This document shows, piece by piece, positions 16,808 to 23,809 of a stretch of 64,000 nt of DNA (position 1 is the first letter of the stretch; each line of letters opens with the position of its first letter). Origin of the DNA: Limnobacter alexandrii (GTDB lineage: Bacteria > Pseudomonadota > Gammaproteobacteria > Burkholderiales > Burkholderiaceae_B); contig NZ_SWKN01000006.1 of NCBI RefSeq assembly GCF_005871185.1, positions 248,001 to 312,000 of the forward strand. Reading direction: 5' to 3'. Under the pieces are notes generated by a model. The model worked only from the letters and a program-made list of their open reading frames with translations. It did not search any database and had not been told where the DNA came from. Position numbers and translations under genes: made by a program.

Positions 16808-18147
16808 GCAGCACCTTTTTGTTGAAAGCTGGCCGACACCACAAACTGGTGATTCTCAACTTGCGCCTTGAACACACCGCCATGCACCCGCACTCGTTCA
16901 GCCAGCAAATTCAGACCCATTCCACCCGAGGGCAGCTGCGTTTCAGCAGGCTGGGGCAGTTGGTTATCAACACGTAATTCGAGCATTCCCTGCTGCAGCA
17001 CCAAACCAACATTCACCGGCGAACCTGGCGATGCATGCCGCCGCACATTGGCCAGGCACTCCTCTACCGTGCGGTAAACGCACAGTGCGCGGTCTTTGTC
17101 CAAACCATTCAGCGCGGCCTCTTCAAGATTCAGCTTCACGATCCAGCCGCTGCCCGAATTAATTTCCCAGCGGGTGCACAGGTCTTGAATGGCCATGCCC
17201 AAATCCGCCCCCTCAAGAACCGGTGGACACTTGTTGACCAGCACCGCCCGCATGCGCTCGAAAGCCCCTTCAATCTGTAAATCGATTTCTTCCAGCTTGT
17301 CCTGCACTTCAGTGTCGCCGCCCTTTAGCTGCGCGCGCAACTGGGCACAGTTCACTGCAATCAAACTAAGAGACTGCCCCAAGTCTGCGTGCACCAAGTG
17401 GGCCAACTCCCGTCGCTCTTCTTCTTGCACATTCAGTAACTTCATCAACAGGTTTCGCCGGGTTTGGGTAAGGCGCCACAATCGCTCGTTCAAACGGTTC
17501 ACACCCTGTGCAATCCGACCGAACTCGCGCGGTTGCACATCGGGCAATTGCGCCGGTGGCGGGCTGTCCTCTGAAATGGCGATCGAGTCGATTTTCTCGA
17601 CCAAAGTGGCGGCCGGCTGCAAGGCACGACCAATCACCACATAAGTCAGGGCGGCAAGACTGGTCACAATCAGGGTGCTCAGCAACAGCAGGTCGCGCAG
17701 TGTGTTCCAGAATTTGGCCAACACCAGTTGCGGGTCGGCAGTAATGAACAACTCGCCGAACGGTTGGCCCCACAAACCCACTGCCCTGGGCTCGGATTCA
17801 ATTTGAACGCCCAGCAAGCGCATTAACTGCGCCTCTACAGGATGGCGCACCAGGTTGTCACAGCCCTCCTGCCGCACCTGCCCATTCCAGCCTTCATAGC
17901 GAATGCAGTAAGGAGCCAGCAACAAACCATACTGGCTTCCCACCAACACCGGCGAGCCCTCGATTTCCGGGTTGATTTGCCGCTTGTACATGGAATATTC
18001 CACCATCTCGTGCAGGCGGGTGGCGTCGCTGACCAAGGCCTGGTCTACTTCACTGGCCGTGCGCAGCACCACATAGGCAGAAATGAGCACCCAGCACAAC
18101 AGGCCCAGGGTGATCATTCGCACCAGCAAATAGCGTTTCAGGTTCAT
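16804..18147 (-). CDS. Sensor histidine kinase, HisKA_3 type, with altered H box
   Basis: 447 residues. Two membrane helices (about 10-30 and 155-178) bracket a periplasmic sensor of about 125 residues, with a HAMP-like region near 180-235. The dimerisation/phosphoacceptor segment reads EERRELAHLVHADLGQSL: His253 is present, but the residue after it, almost always Asp or Glu in this family, is Ala254. The ATPase N box ECLANVRRHAS is present, while the DNGxG box is reduced to DNQLP, followed by a normal GGMGLNLLAERV. The kinase may therefore be weak or act mainly as a phosphatase or sensor scaffold. It overlaps the response regulator gene by four bases and follows another regulator gene by nine. 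Confidence 0.88.
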   Translation of the reverse strand: MNLKRYLLVRMITLGLLCWVLISAYVVLRTASEVDQALVSDATRLHEMVEYSMYKRQINPEIEGSPVLVGSQYGLLLAPYCIRYEGWNGQVRQEGCDNLVRHPVEAQLMRLLGVQIESEPRAVGLWGQPFGELFITADPQLVLAKFWNTLRDLLLLSTLIVTSLAALTYVVIGRALQPAATLVEKIDSIAISEDSPPPAQLPDVQPREFGRIAQGVNRLNERLWRLTQTRRNLLMKLLNVQEEERRELAHLVHADLGQSLSLIAVNCAQLRAQLKGGDTEVQDKLEEIDLQIEGAFERMRAVLVNKCPPVLEGADLGMAIQDLCTRWEINSGSGWIVKLNLEEAALNGLDKDRALCVYRTVEECLANVRRHASPGSPVNVGLVLQQGMLELRVDNQLPQPAETQLPSGGMGLNLLAERVRVHGGVFKAQVENHQFVVSASFQQKGAA

Positions 18148-18156
18148 TCAAACAGT

Positions 18157-18831
18157 TCAATCGGCGTTGGGCTGCAAGTGCGCCAGCGCAGCCTCCCCAT
18201 GCAGGCGGGCCGCCAGCTTTCGTGCAACCGAATAATTGCTCACTGCCTCGCCACGGTTTTGAACACCCAGTCGCCCAAAGGCCTCTTTGATGTGGGCATT
18301 CACCGTGTCAGGGCTCATGCCCAGTATCCTTGCAATTTCCTTGCCTGTCCTACCCAGGGACACCTGTTCCATCACTTGGGCCTGCTTGATGGTTAAGGGC
18401 TTGGGGCTACCGGGCATTTGAATCAGGCTTTGAAATTCGTTTCGCTGGGCAATCGAATTCACGTTGACTGAATCACGCTTCAAAAAAGACTGAACCTGAA
18501 CCATGAGTTCTTTGTAATGCTGACTTTTGGAGAGCAGCAAGGCACCCGAGCTGGTCACCTGTCGCTCAATTTTTGGATCGCCCAAGGCAGTAAAGAAGAT
18601 ACGAAATGAATTGGAAAACCGCTGTGACACCAGGTCAACCACCTCGGCCGGCTTGCTGTTGGGCAGCACCAGGTCAGACACGACCAAATCAACATCGGCT
18701 GGCTCAATTTGCTGCAGTTGATCGACTGAATCAACTACACGGGTATTCAACCCTGGAATAACGGCAGCAATAATTTCTTCAACGACCATGGCCGAAGTCG
18801 GATGGTCTTCCAGTATCAATAAGTTCTTCAA
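18157..18831 (-). CDS. LuxR-family response regulator, first gene of the pqqA-linked signalling set
   Basis: 224 residues. The receiver has LLILEDHP, the phosphoacceptor Asp in VVSDLVLPNS, a Thr in FFTALGD and the Lys in LLLSKSQ. A linker leads to the LuxR domain: LTIKQAQVMEQVSLGRTGKEIARILGMS, then DTVNAHIKEAFGRLGVQNRGEA. It is divergent in sequence from the second response regulator, so the set is regulator-kinase-regulator rather than a recent duplication. An AT-rich 200-base stretch separates it from the divergent exported-repeat gene and probably holds both promoters. Confidence 0.88.
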   Translation of the reverse strand: MKNLLILEDHPTSAMVVEEIIAAVIPGLNTRVVDSVDQLQQIEPADVDLVVSDLVLPNSKPAEVVDLVSQRFSNSFRIFFTALGDPKIERQVTSSGALLLSKSQHYKELMVQVQSFLKRDSVNVNSIAQRNEFQSLIQMPGSPKPLTIKQAQVMEQVSLGRTGKEIARILGMSPDTVNAHIKEAFGRLGVQNRGEAVSNYSVARKLAARLHGEAALAHLQPNAD

Positions 18832-19032
18832 ACCCTTGTCCCCAAGTGTGCGGTTGTAGCGTGGCGAGTGTATTAATTGTTATGTGAATTATTGCTGCGA
18901 TTATTAATTGAATGTTTAGTTATGTAAAGAATGCAAAGCCCGCAAAATGAATGTCAGCGAATTTTCGAAGAACTGCGTTTCAATACTATGATTGCCACGC
19001 TCGAGGCGGTCCAATTTGACAGGGGAAGCAAT

Positions 19033-19329
19033 ATGTCACATTCCGACGACGAGAAACTCAAAGCACGGCGGGCCGCGCTGGCCAAGGTGGGCCTGGCTGT
19101 GGGCGCCCTGTATGCTGCGCCTGCCATGGTTGGTTTGGCCACCGCACAGGCGGGCAGTCGCTCAAAACCCAGCCGCAGATCACGCCCTTCCCGCCCCGAC
19201 TATCACCGTACCCGCTACGGTCGGGGTTATCGTTCCTCCCGGCCATCACGCCCTAGCCGGTATTCGCGGTACTCCCGCTACTCGCGTTATTCAAGGATCA
19301 GCCGACCCTGGTTCTACATTCGCTTTTAA
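19033..19329 (+). CDS. Small exported Ser/Arg/Tyr-repeat protein, putative kinase substrate
   Basis: 98 residues from the ATG at 19033, which has a strong AGGGGAAG ribosome site; an ATG at 18931 would add 34 residues. The N-terminus has a twin-arginine-like pair (KARRAALAK, Arg12-Arg13), a moderately hydrophobic stretch and an AxA-type cleavage site (TAQA, about residue 40). The mature part is almost only Ser, Arg, Tyr and Pro, ending with five SRY/SRI units (about 76-90) and then RPWFYIRF. The repeat units use different synonymous codons, so the protein pattern is under selection. The next gene encodes an HprK-like kinase with a PqqD domain, which makes this protein the likely substrate or precursor. 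No known family is recognised. Confidence 0.6.
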   Translation: MSHSDDEKLKARRAALAKVGLAVGALYAAPAMVGLATAQAGSRSKPSRRSRPSRPDYHRTRYGRGYRSSRPSRPSRYSRYSRYSRYSRISRPWFYIRF

Positions 19330-19335
19330 GTACGC

Positions 19336-20583
19336 GTGGACACCGTAGTACCGGCCGCTTGCCTGGCACTGAGGTTTGCGGGTGTAGGCAAACACCTGTG
19401 CATTCCCGACGACCCCGAGTTGCTGGGTGGTATTGACCAAGTCATTCCGAGTTGGCAATACACCCGGCAGCCTGGGCAGCAACCCTGCAATCTTGGCGAT
19501 GAATGCGTGGTCAGGGTTCGCCACAACCTGCAACAAGCAGGAACCTTCGACATCGAATCCGCGTACCTGGATGAACCATTGCGAGGCCTACCCATGGCCA
19601 GTGCCGTGTGCGCCGTGGTCGCCGATTTGCTGGAGGCTTTTTCAGAACAGGCCACCACCCCAATTGTTTTTCACGCCGGTGCATTTGCAATTGACAATCG
19701 CCTGATCGCGATTACAGGCCCAGGCCGTGCAGGCAAAAGCACCCTGATCAGCCGCCTGTGTGCCGAGCCCAAGCTGCAAGTGTTCTGCGACGACGTGCTG
19801 CCTGTAGGCCCGCAAGGTGAAGGAATTGCACTGGGCGTATCGCCCCGCCTGCGCTTGCCGTTGCCCGCTGACTCAAGTGAAGCTTTCAGGCAAATGGTTG
19901 CCAGGCACCTTGGCCCCCACGATTCCCGTTACGGGTATGTGTGCCCAGCCACGTTGGCCCCGCACGGCACACACCTGCCGTTGAGCGCACTGGTGGTGTT
20001 GGACCGACAGGCCGACACCCCCGCCCGTTTGCACCACATTCAGCAAGACGACGGCCTGTTTTATGCCCTGCAACAAAATATGGGGCACTTTGAATCGCCG
20101 GGCGAAGCCCTGGCGGCAACTCAAGCACTGTTGGGCGGAATCACTTGCGTTCGACTGGTGTACAGCAACCTGGAGGAAGCCGTACAACTGCTGCAACAGG
20201 CGTTCTCCAGCCCGACGGGAATAGCCCCCGATGTTCAAGTGCATGACGCAGGCCACTGGAACCCGCTCAAGGCCGCCGCCCCAAAACCGGTGAATTCAAA
20301 GCAAATATTTTCAAGAACAGCGGGCGCCACCCTGCGCAGGGTTGGCGAAACCGCCTTTTTGTGGAGAAACGGCGAACATTGTGTTTGGCGGCTAAATGCT
20401 GTGGCCCAGGCCGTGTGGGGAATACTTGAAATTCCCGGCACCGCAATTGAGGTTACCGAGGTACTGGCTGAAATATTTGTTCAGGTTCCCCGAAAGAAAC
20501 TTGAGGCCGACGTGCGCAGCATGATGGGCATGATGCGAGAGGAAGGATTTCTGGTGGAATCACCGCAGGAACTTTTCGGGTGA
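19336..20583 (+). CDS. HPr kinase-like protein fused to a C-terminal PqqD domain
   Basis: 415 residues (GTG start, six bases after the preceding gene, so coupled). The middle part is HprK-like: FHAGAFAI (about 112-119), the P-loop GPGRAGKS (128-135), an Asp pair in VFCDDVLPVG (152-153) and GVSPRLRLPLP. HPr kinases phosphorylate serine. The last 85 residues (GETAFLWRNGEHCVWRLNAV, then AQAVWGILEIPG and a helical end) match PqqD, the peptide-recognition module of ribosomally made, modified peptides. HprK-related kinases next to PqqD-type proteins are known as an uncharacterised genome-mined group; here both are one chain. The neighbouring Ser-rich exported protein is the natural target. The activity is inferred. 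Confidence 0.78.
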   Translation: MDTVVPAACLALRFAGVGKHLCIPDDPELLGGIDQVIPSWQYTRQPGQQPCNLGDECVVRVRHNLQQAGTFDIESAYLDEPLRGLPMASAVCAVVADLLEAFSEQATTPIVFHAGAFAIDNRLIAITGPGRAGKSTLISRLCAEPKLQVFCDDVLPVGPQGEGIALGVSPRLRLPLPADSSEAFRQMVARHLGPHDSRYGYVCPATLAPHGTHLPLSALVVLDRQADTPARLHHIQQDDGLFYALQQNMGHFESPGEALAATQALLGGITCVRLVYSNLEEAVQLLQQAFSSPTGIAPDVQVHDAGHWNPLKAAAPKPVNSKQIFSRTAGATLRRVGETAFLWRNGEHCVWRLNAVAQAVWGILEIPGTAIEVTEVLAEIFVQVPRKKLEADVRSMMGMMREEGFLVESPQELFG

Positions 20584-20610
20584 TTAGCACTCTGTGACAA
20601 GGAGTGCTAA
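20584..20610. promoter_or_regulatory. rpoH: CIRCE element (HrcA operator) in front of rpoH
   Basis: The sequence TTAGCACTC-N9-GAGTGCTAA is an exact match to the CIRCE consensus bound by the heat-shock repressor HrcA. It starts right after the stop of the kinase/PqqD gene and lies 45 bases before the rpoH start, so HrcA should repress the sigma-32 gene. Confidence 0.93.
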
Positions 20611-20654
20611 AATTAACTGGAAATTGGTTCATTAATTCGGAGAACACCGCAATC

Positions 20655-21581
20655 ATGACCACTGCATTAACTCTTGCTAACACCCGCGCCGCTGGCAGCA
20701 GCCTTGCCGTGCGCGACCCATGGGCGCTGGTGGCCCGTGGTCCGCTTGGCAATCTGGATGCTTACATTTCCGCCACCCACCAAATTCCAATGCTCTCGCA
20801 AGAAGAAGAAGTGGAGCTGGGCGAACGCCTGCAACGCGACAACGACCTGGAAGCTGCCCGCCGCTTGGTACTTAGCCACCTGCGCTTGGTGGTTGCCGTG
20901 GCGCGCCAGTACCTGGGCTATGGTTTGCCCCACGCCGACCTGATTCAGGAAGGCAATATTGGCCTGATGAAAGCCGTGAAGCGATTTGACCCAACGCGCG
21001 GCGTGCGCTTGGTCAGCTTTGCGCTGCACTGGATCAAGGCTGAAATTCACGAATACATTATCCGCAATTGGCGCATGGTGAAAATGATCACCACCAAGGC
21101 GCACCGCAAGCTGTTTTTCAACCTGAACAGCTTCAAGAAATACGGCCAAACCCTGTCACCTGACCAAATTAGTGAGGTGGCCAGCGAGTTGAACGTACGC
21201 CCGGAAGACGTCTACGACATGGAACGCCGGATGGCAGGCCATGAATTCAGCCTGGACCCTGTGGTGGATGCGGACAGCGAGGAAAACAGCTACAACCCTG
21301 TGCGTTATTTGGCTGCCGAGGGTGCCGAGCCCACCGAAGTGCTGGAAGGCGCCAACATGGAGCGCCTGCACAGCGAGGGGCTTGACCAGGCTTTGGCCAG
21401 CCTGGATGAACGCAGCCAGCGTATTATTGCCAGCCGCTGGTTGGCTGGTGACAATGCAAAAACCCTGCACGACCTTGCCGCCGAGTTGGGTGTATCGGCC
21501 GAGCGGGTGCGTCAAATTGAAACCCAGGCCATGAAAAAAATGAAAACCGCTTTGTTGAAATACGAACACGGCGAGGTTTAA
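20655..21581 (+). CDS. rpoH: Heat-shock sigma factor sigma-32 (RpoH)
   Basis: 308 residues from the ATG at 20655 (GGAG about 12 bases upstream). Region 2 reads LVVAVARQYLGYGLPHADLIQEGNIGLMKAVKRFDPTRG and the RpoH box is close to the family form (AHRKLFFNLNSFKK). Region 4 has LHDLAAELGVSAERVRQIETQAMKKMK. It directs RNA polymerase to chaperone and protease promoters. A perfect CIRCE site upstream adds HrcA control, so both main heat-shock circuits are linked at this gene. An intrinsic terminator follows. Confidence 0.95.
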   Translation: MTTALTLANTRAAGSSLAVRDPWALVARGPLGNLDAYISATHQIPMLSQEEEVELGERLQRDNDLEAARRLVLSHLRLVVAVARQYLGYGLPHADLIQEGNIGLMKAVKRFDPTRGVRLVSFALHWIKAEIHEYIIRNWRMVKMITTKAHRKLFFNLNSFKKYGQTLSPDQISEVASELNVRPEDVYDMERRMAGHEFSLDPVVDADSEENSYNPVRYLAAEGAEPTEVLEGANMERLHSEGLDQALASLDERSQRIIASRWLAGDNAKTLHDLAAELGVSAERVRQIETQAMKKMKTALLKYEHGEV

Positions 21582-21622
21582 AACAAAGCCGTAATCATTT
21601 CGGGTGAAAACTGACCTACACT

Positions 21623-21648
21623 AAGGGCTTGGCAACAAGCCCTTTTTT
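21623..21648 (+). terminator. rpoH: Intrinsic terminator of rpoH
   Basis: Stem AAGGGCTT/AAGCCCTT with a 6-base loop and a T run. The T run ends directly at the first ATG of the following glutathione transferase gene. Confidence 0.88.
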
Positions 21649-22332
21649 ATGACCATGATCGAAGTACACCACCTGGAACACTCACGCTCGCAACGAATTA
21701 TCTGGTTGCTTGAAGAACTTGGCCTTCCCTACAAAGTAACCCGCTACGCGCGTGACGCCAAAACTTACCTGGCCCCGCCCGAATTGCTGAAAATTCACCC
21801 CTTGGGGAAATCGCCTGTGATTACCGATGGCGACATTACCGTGGCCGAAAGCGGTGCCATTGTGGAATACCTGATCGACAAGGCGGGTGGCAAGTTTCGC
21901 CCGGCAGCAGGCACCCAGGCCCACCGCGACTACACCTACTGGATGCACTTTGCTGAGGGCACCGCCATGCCACCTTTGGTGATGACGCTGGTGTTCAACA
22001 AAATTGAAAACGCACCTGTGCCTGCCCTGCTCAAACCCATCGTACTGCCGATCGCGCGCGGTATTTCCAAGCAGGTGAAAAGCGGCTTCATCAACCCCAA
22101 CCTTGAAAAGCAGTTCGCTTACATTGAAAGCGTGCTGAACAAGAATGAATGGTTTTGCGGCAGCGAGATCACCGGTGCTGACTTCATGATGAGCTTCCCC
22201 TTGGAGGCAGCCATGAGCCGCGCAGACAGCATTAATAAAATGCCGAAAATTGCAGCGTATGTAAAACGTATTCACGCCATGCCCAGCTTTAAAAAAGCAC
22301 TTGAAGTAGGTGGCCCCTACAATTACGCTTAG
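21649..22332 (+). CDS. Glutathione S-transferase family protein
   Basis: 227 residues. The N-terminal thioredoxin-like domain (about 1-85) has SRSQRIIWLLEELGLPYK, the cis-Pro region LGKSPVI and the glutathione-contact AESGAIVEYL. The C-terminal helical domain has TGADFMMSFPLEAA, the N-capping box region of GSTs. The substrate is unknown; roles in detoxification are typical. The first ATG abuts the T run of the rpoH terminator, leaving no room for a ribosome site; a second ATG two codons in has the same problem. Translation may be leaderless, or start on a transcript reading through the terminator. The FecR-like gene follows after five bases. Confidence 0.88.
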   Translation: MTMIEVHHLEHSRSQRIIWLLEELGLPYKVTRYARDAKTYLAPPELLKIHPLGKSPVITDGDITVAESGAIVEYLIDKAGGKFRPAAGTQAHRDYTYWMHFAEGTAMPPLVMTLVFNKIENAPVPALLKPIVLPIARGISKQVKSGFINPNLEKQFAYIESVLNKNEWFCGSEITGADFMMSFPLEAAMSRADSINKMPKIAAYVKRIHAMPSFKKALEVGGPYNYA

Positions 22333-22337
22333 CACTT

Positions 22338-23054
22338 ATGAACGCAGCAAGCACCCAAGTTGAACAGCAAGCAAAAATTAGCCAGGTCAGCGGCAATGTG
22401 CAGTTGATACGGGATGGCTTTTTTCTGCCTGCCCAGGCTGGCCTGGTTTTGTTGCCGGGCGACCGCGTGGTGAGCGACCCGGCAGGCAAAGCCGTGATCG
22501 AGTTCACCGGTGTGAAAGATGCGTTGATTATTGAAAACGGTGCAGCAGCCACCTTCAATTTAGAAGTGGTTGAGATGGACCAGGCACCACAGTGGATCGC
22601 CACCGACCTGTACGGCCAAGGCGTGTATTTCGAAAGCCAGCAAGCTGACACCACAGCAGACAGCGACGACACACCCGACCTTTTCGGCCTGTTTGGCACG
22701 GGTGCCGAGGGCGGTGACTCAACAGGCTACCCAGTACTGGAAAGCCTGGTGTTTTTGGGTGCAACCGCGGCAATTTACAGCGACAACGAAGACAACAACT
22801 CAAGCACCACAGACACCACCAGCACCAATGAATCGGGCAATGGCAACAACCCTGGCACCAGCAACCCACCGCCCACCACAAACCCGGAGCCAGGCCCCGA
22901 GCCTGAGCCTGCAGCTGGTCCACTCGATGCCGTATTAAGCCCGGTCACCGATGCGCTGGATGGCTTGCTTTCTACCTTGGGAGCCCCCTCCCCACTCGGA
23001 AGCCTGGCCGCCCCAACCCAAGCCAACCTTGCAAATACGCCACCTGCTGAATAA
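22338..23054 (+). CDS. FecR-like domain protein with acidic Pro/Gly-rich tail
   Basis: 238 residues. Residues 10-110 resemble the FecR domain: ISQVSGNVQLIRDG, LLPGDRVVSDPAGKAVIEF and ALIIENGAAATF, followed by PQWIATDLYGQGVYFESQ. There is no FecR membrane helix or anti-sigma N-terminus, and no sigma factor gene nearby. The middle is Asp/Ser/Thr-rich (SDNEDNNSSTTDTTSTNES) and the end is Pro/Glu/Ala-rich. The layout recalls the N-terminal part of large surface adhesins, but there is no repeat region after it. It may be a shortened adhesin-type protein. It lies five bases after the GST gene and lacks an evident ribosome site. Confidence 0.6.
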   Translation: MNAASTQVEQQAKISQVSGNVQLIRDGFFLPAQAGLVLLPGDRVVSDPAGKAVIEFTGVKDALIIENGAAATFNLEVVEMDQAPQWIATDLYGQGVYFESQQADTTADSDDTPDLFGLFGTGAEGGDSTGYPVLESLVFLGATAAIYSDNEDNNSSTTDTTSTNESGNGNNPGTSNPPPTTNPEPGPEPEPAAGPLDAVLSPVTDALDGLLSTLGAPSPLGSLAAPTQANLANTPPAE

Positions 23055-23070
23055 GACACAAGCTCTGTTC

Positions 23071-23108
23071 TGCACAACGGAATAAGCTTTGTGCATAGAA
23101 CTATGCAC
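23071..23108. promoter_or_regulatory. Two overlapping inverted repeats before the C39-like gene
   Basis: GTGCATAG-AA-CTATGCAC (23091-23108) has perfect 8-bp arms. An outer pair TGCACAA/TTGTGCA (23071-23077 and 23089-23095) overlaps it. They lie about 65 bases before the peptidase-like gene and could be an operator, or structure in the transcript end of the FecR-like gene. No T run is present. Confidence 0.45.
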
Positions 23109-23173
23109 AGCGAGAATATGTTTATTCACTGAATAAGATAGGAGATCATTCAGGCAGCACAGGACGTGTTTTT

Positions 23174-23809
23174 ATGAGTAACGGCAGAAGCTTTGAAATT
23201 GACTTTGCAGAGGCGAAATCAATTGTCGATGCAAACACACCACGCGAATTCAGCCCAACTTCCAGTTTCCAGCTTTCTTCCTTTTATGGCTTTACATCAC
23301 CAGCAGGTGTTGAAAGGGCAAGCGGACCATGTGCGCTTGGTGCCATTCTTCATCATCATCAAATTGGCTGGAACCATGTTCCCAAGGACCGACACGGCCA
23401 TCCACTGAACGACCCCTTCATTCAGGAAATCATGCGCTGGGCCGAATGCCCGAATTTGCTGAGTGGCAGCATGGGCAGCTCGCCCACTCGACTGCTGAAG
23501 GCTTTAAGAAAGGCAGGACTGAATGCAAACTGGTATGCAGGCAATGGCGCATCAGCCACAATCAATTTAATACGGGAAGAGTTATTCGAGGGCAGACCAG
23601 TGATCGCCTTGGTCAACCATGGACCCGAAGGCGAACCACTGTTGCTGGAATGGGAAGTGGTGTTCAGCATGGAAGGCAACACCGTGACCACAAAACAGGC
23701 TGAAGGGCCACACCCCGACAAACAACGCTCGGTAAGCGAGTTCAAAAAGCAACTGACCATGAACCTGCCACAACTGAGCTGCAGCGTGATCACGGCCAGA
23801 AAGGATTAA
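23174..23809 (+). CDS. C39-like papain-fold protein with altered catalytic position
   Basis: 211 residues without a signal peptide. SGPCALGAILHHHQIG (Cys53) looks like the nucleophile helix of C39-like cysteine peptidases. In that family a later strand reads HWVVV, with the catalytic His; here the equivalent is LLLEWEVVFS, with Glu159 at the expected His position. A His at about 148 (VNHGPEG) is nearby but not at the usual place. The protein may be inactive, or use another His. The start has no strong ribosome site. Function is unknown; possible roles are peptide binding or processing linked to the neighbouring FecR-like protein. The gene ends flush against the convergent sco gene. Confidence 0.55.
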   Translation: MSNGRSFEIDFAEAKSIVDANTPREFSPTSSFQLSSFYGFTSPAGVERASGPCALGAILHHHQIGWNHVPKDRHGHPLNDPFIQEIMRWAECPNLLSGSMGSSPTRLLKALRKAGLNANWYAGNGASATINLIREELFEGRPVIALVNHGPEGEPLLLEWEVVFSMEGNTVTTKQAEGPHPDKQRSVSEFKKQLTMNLPQLSCSVITARKD

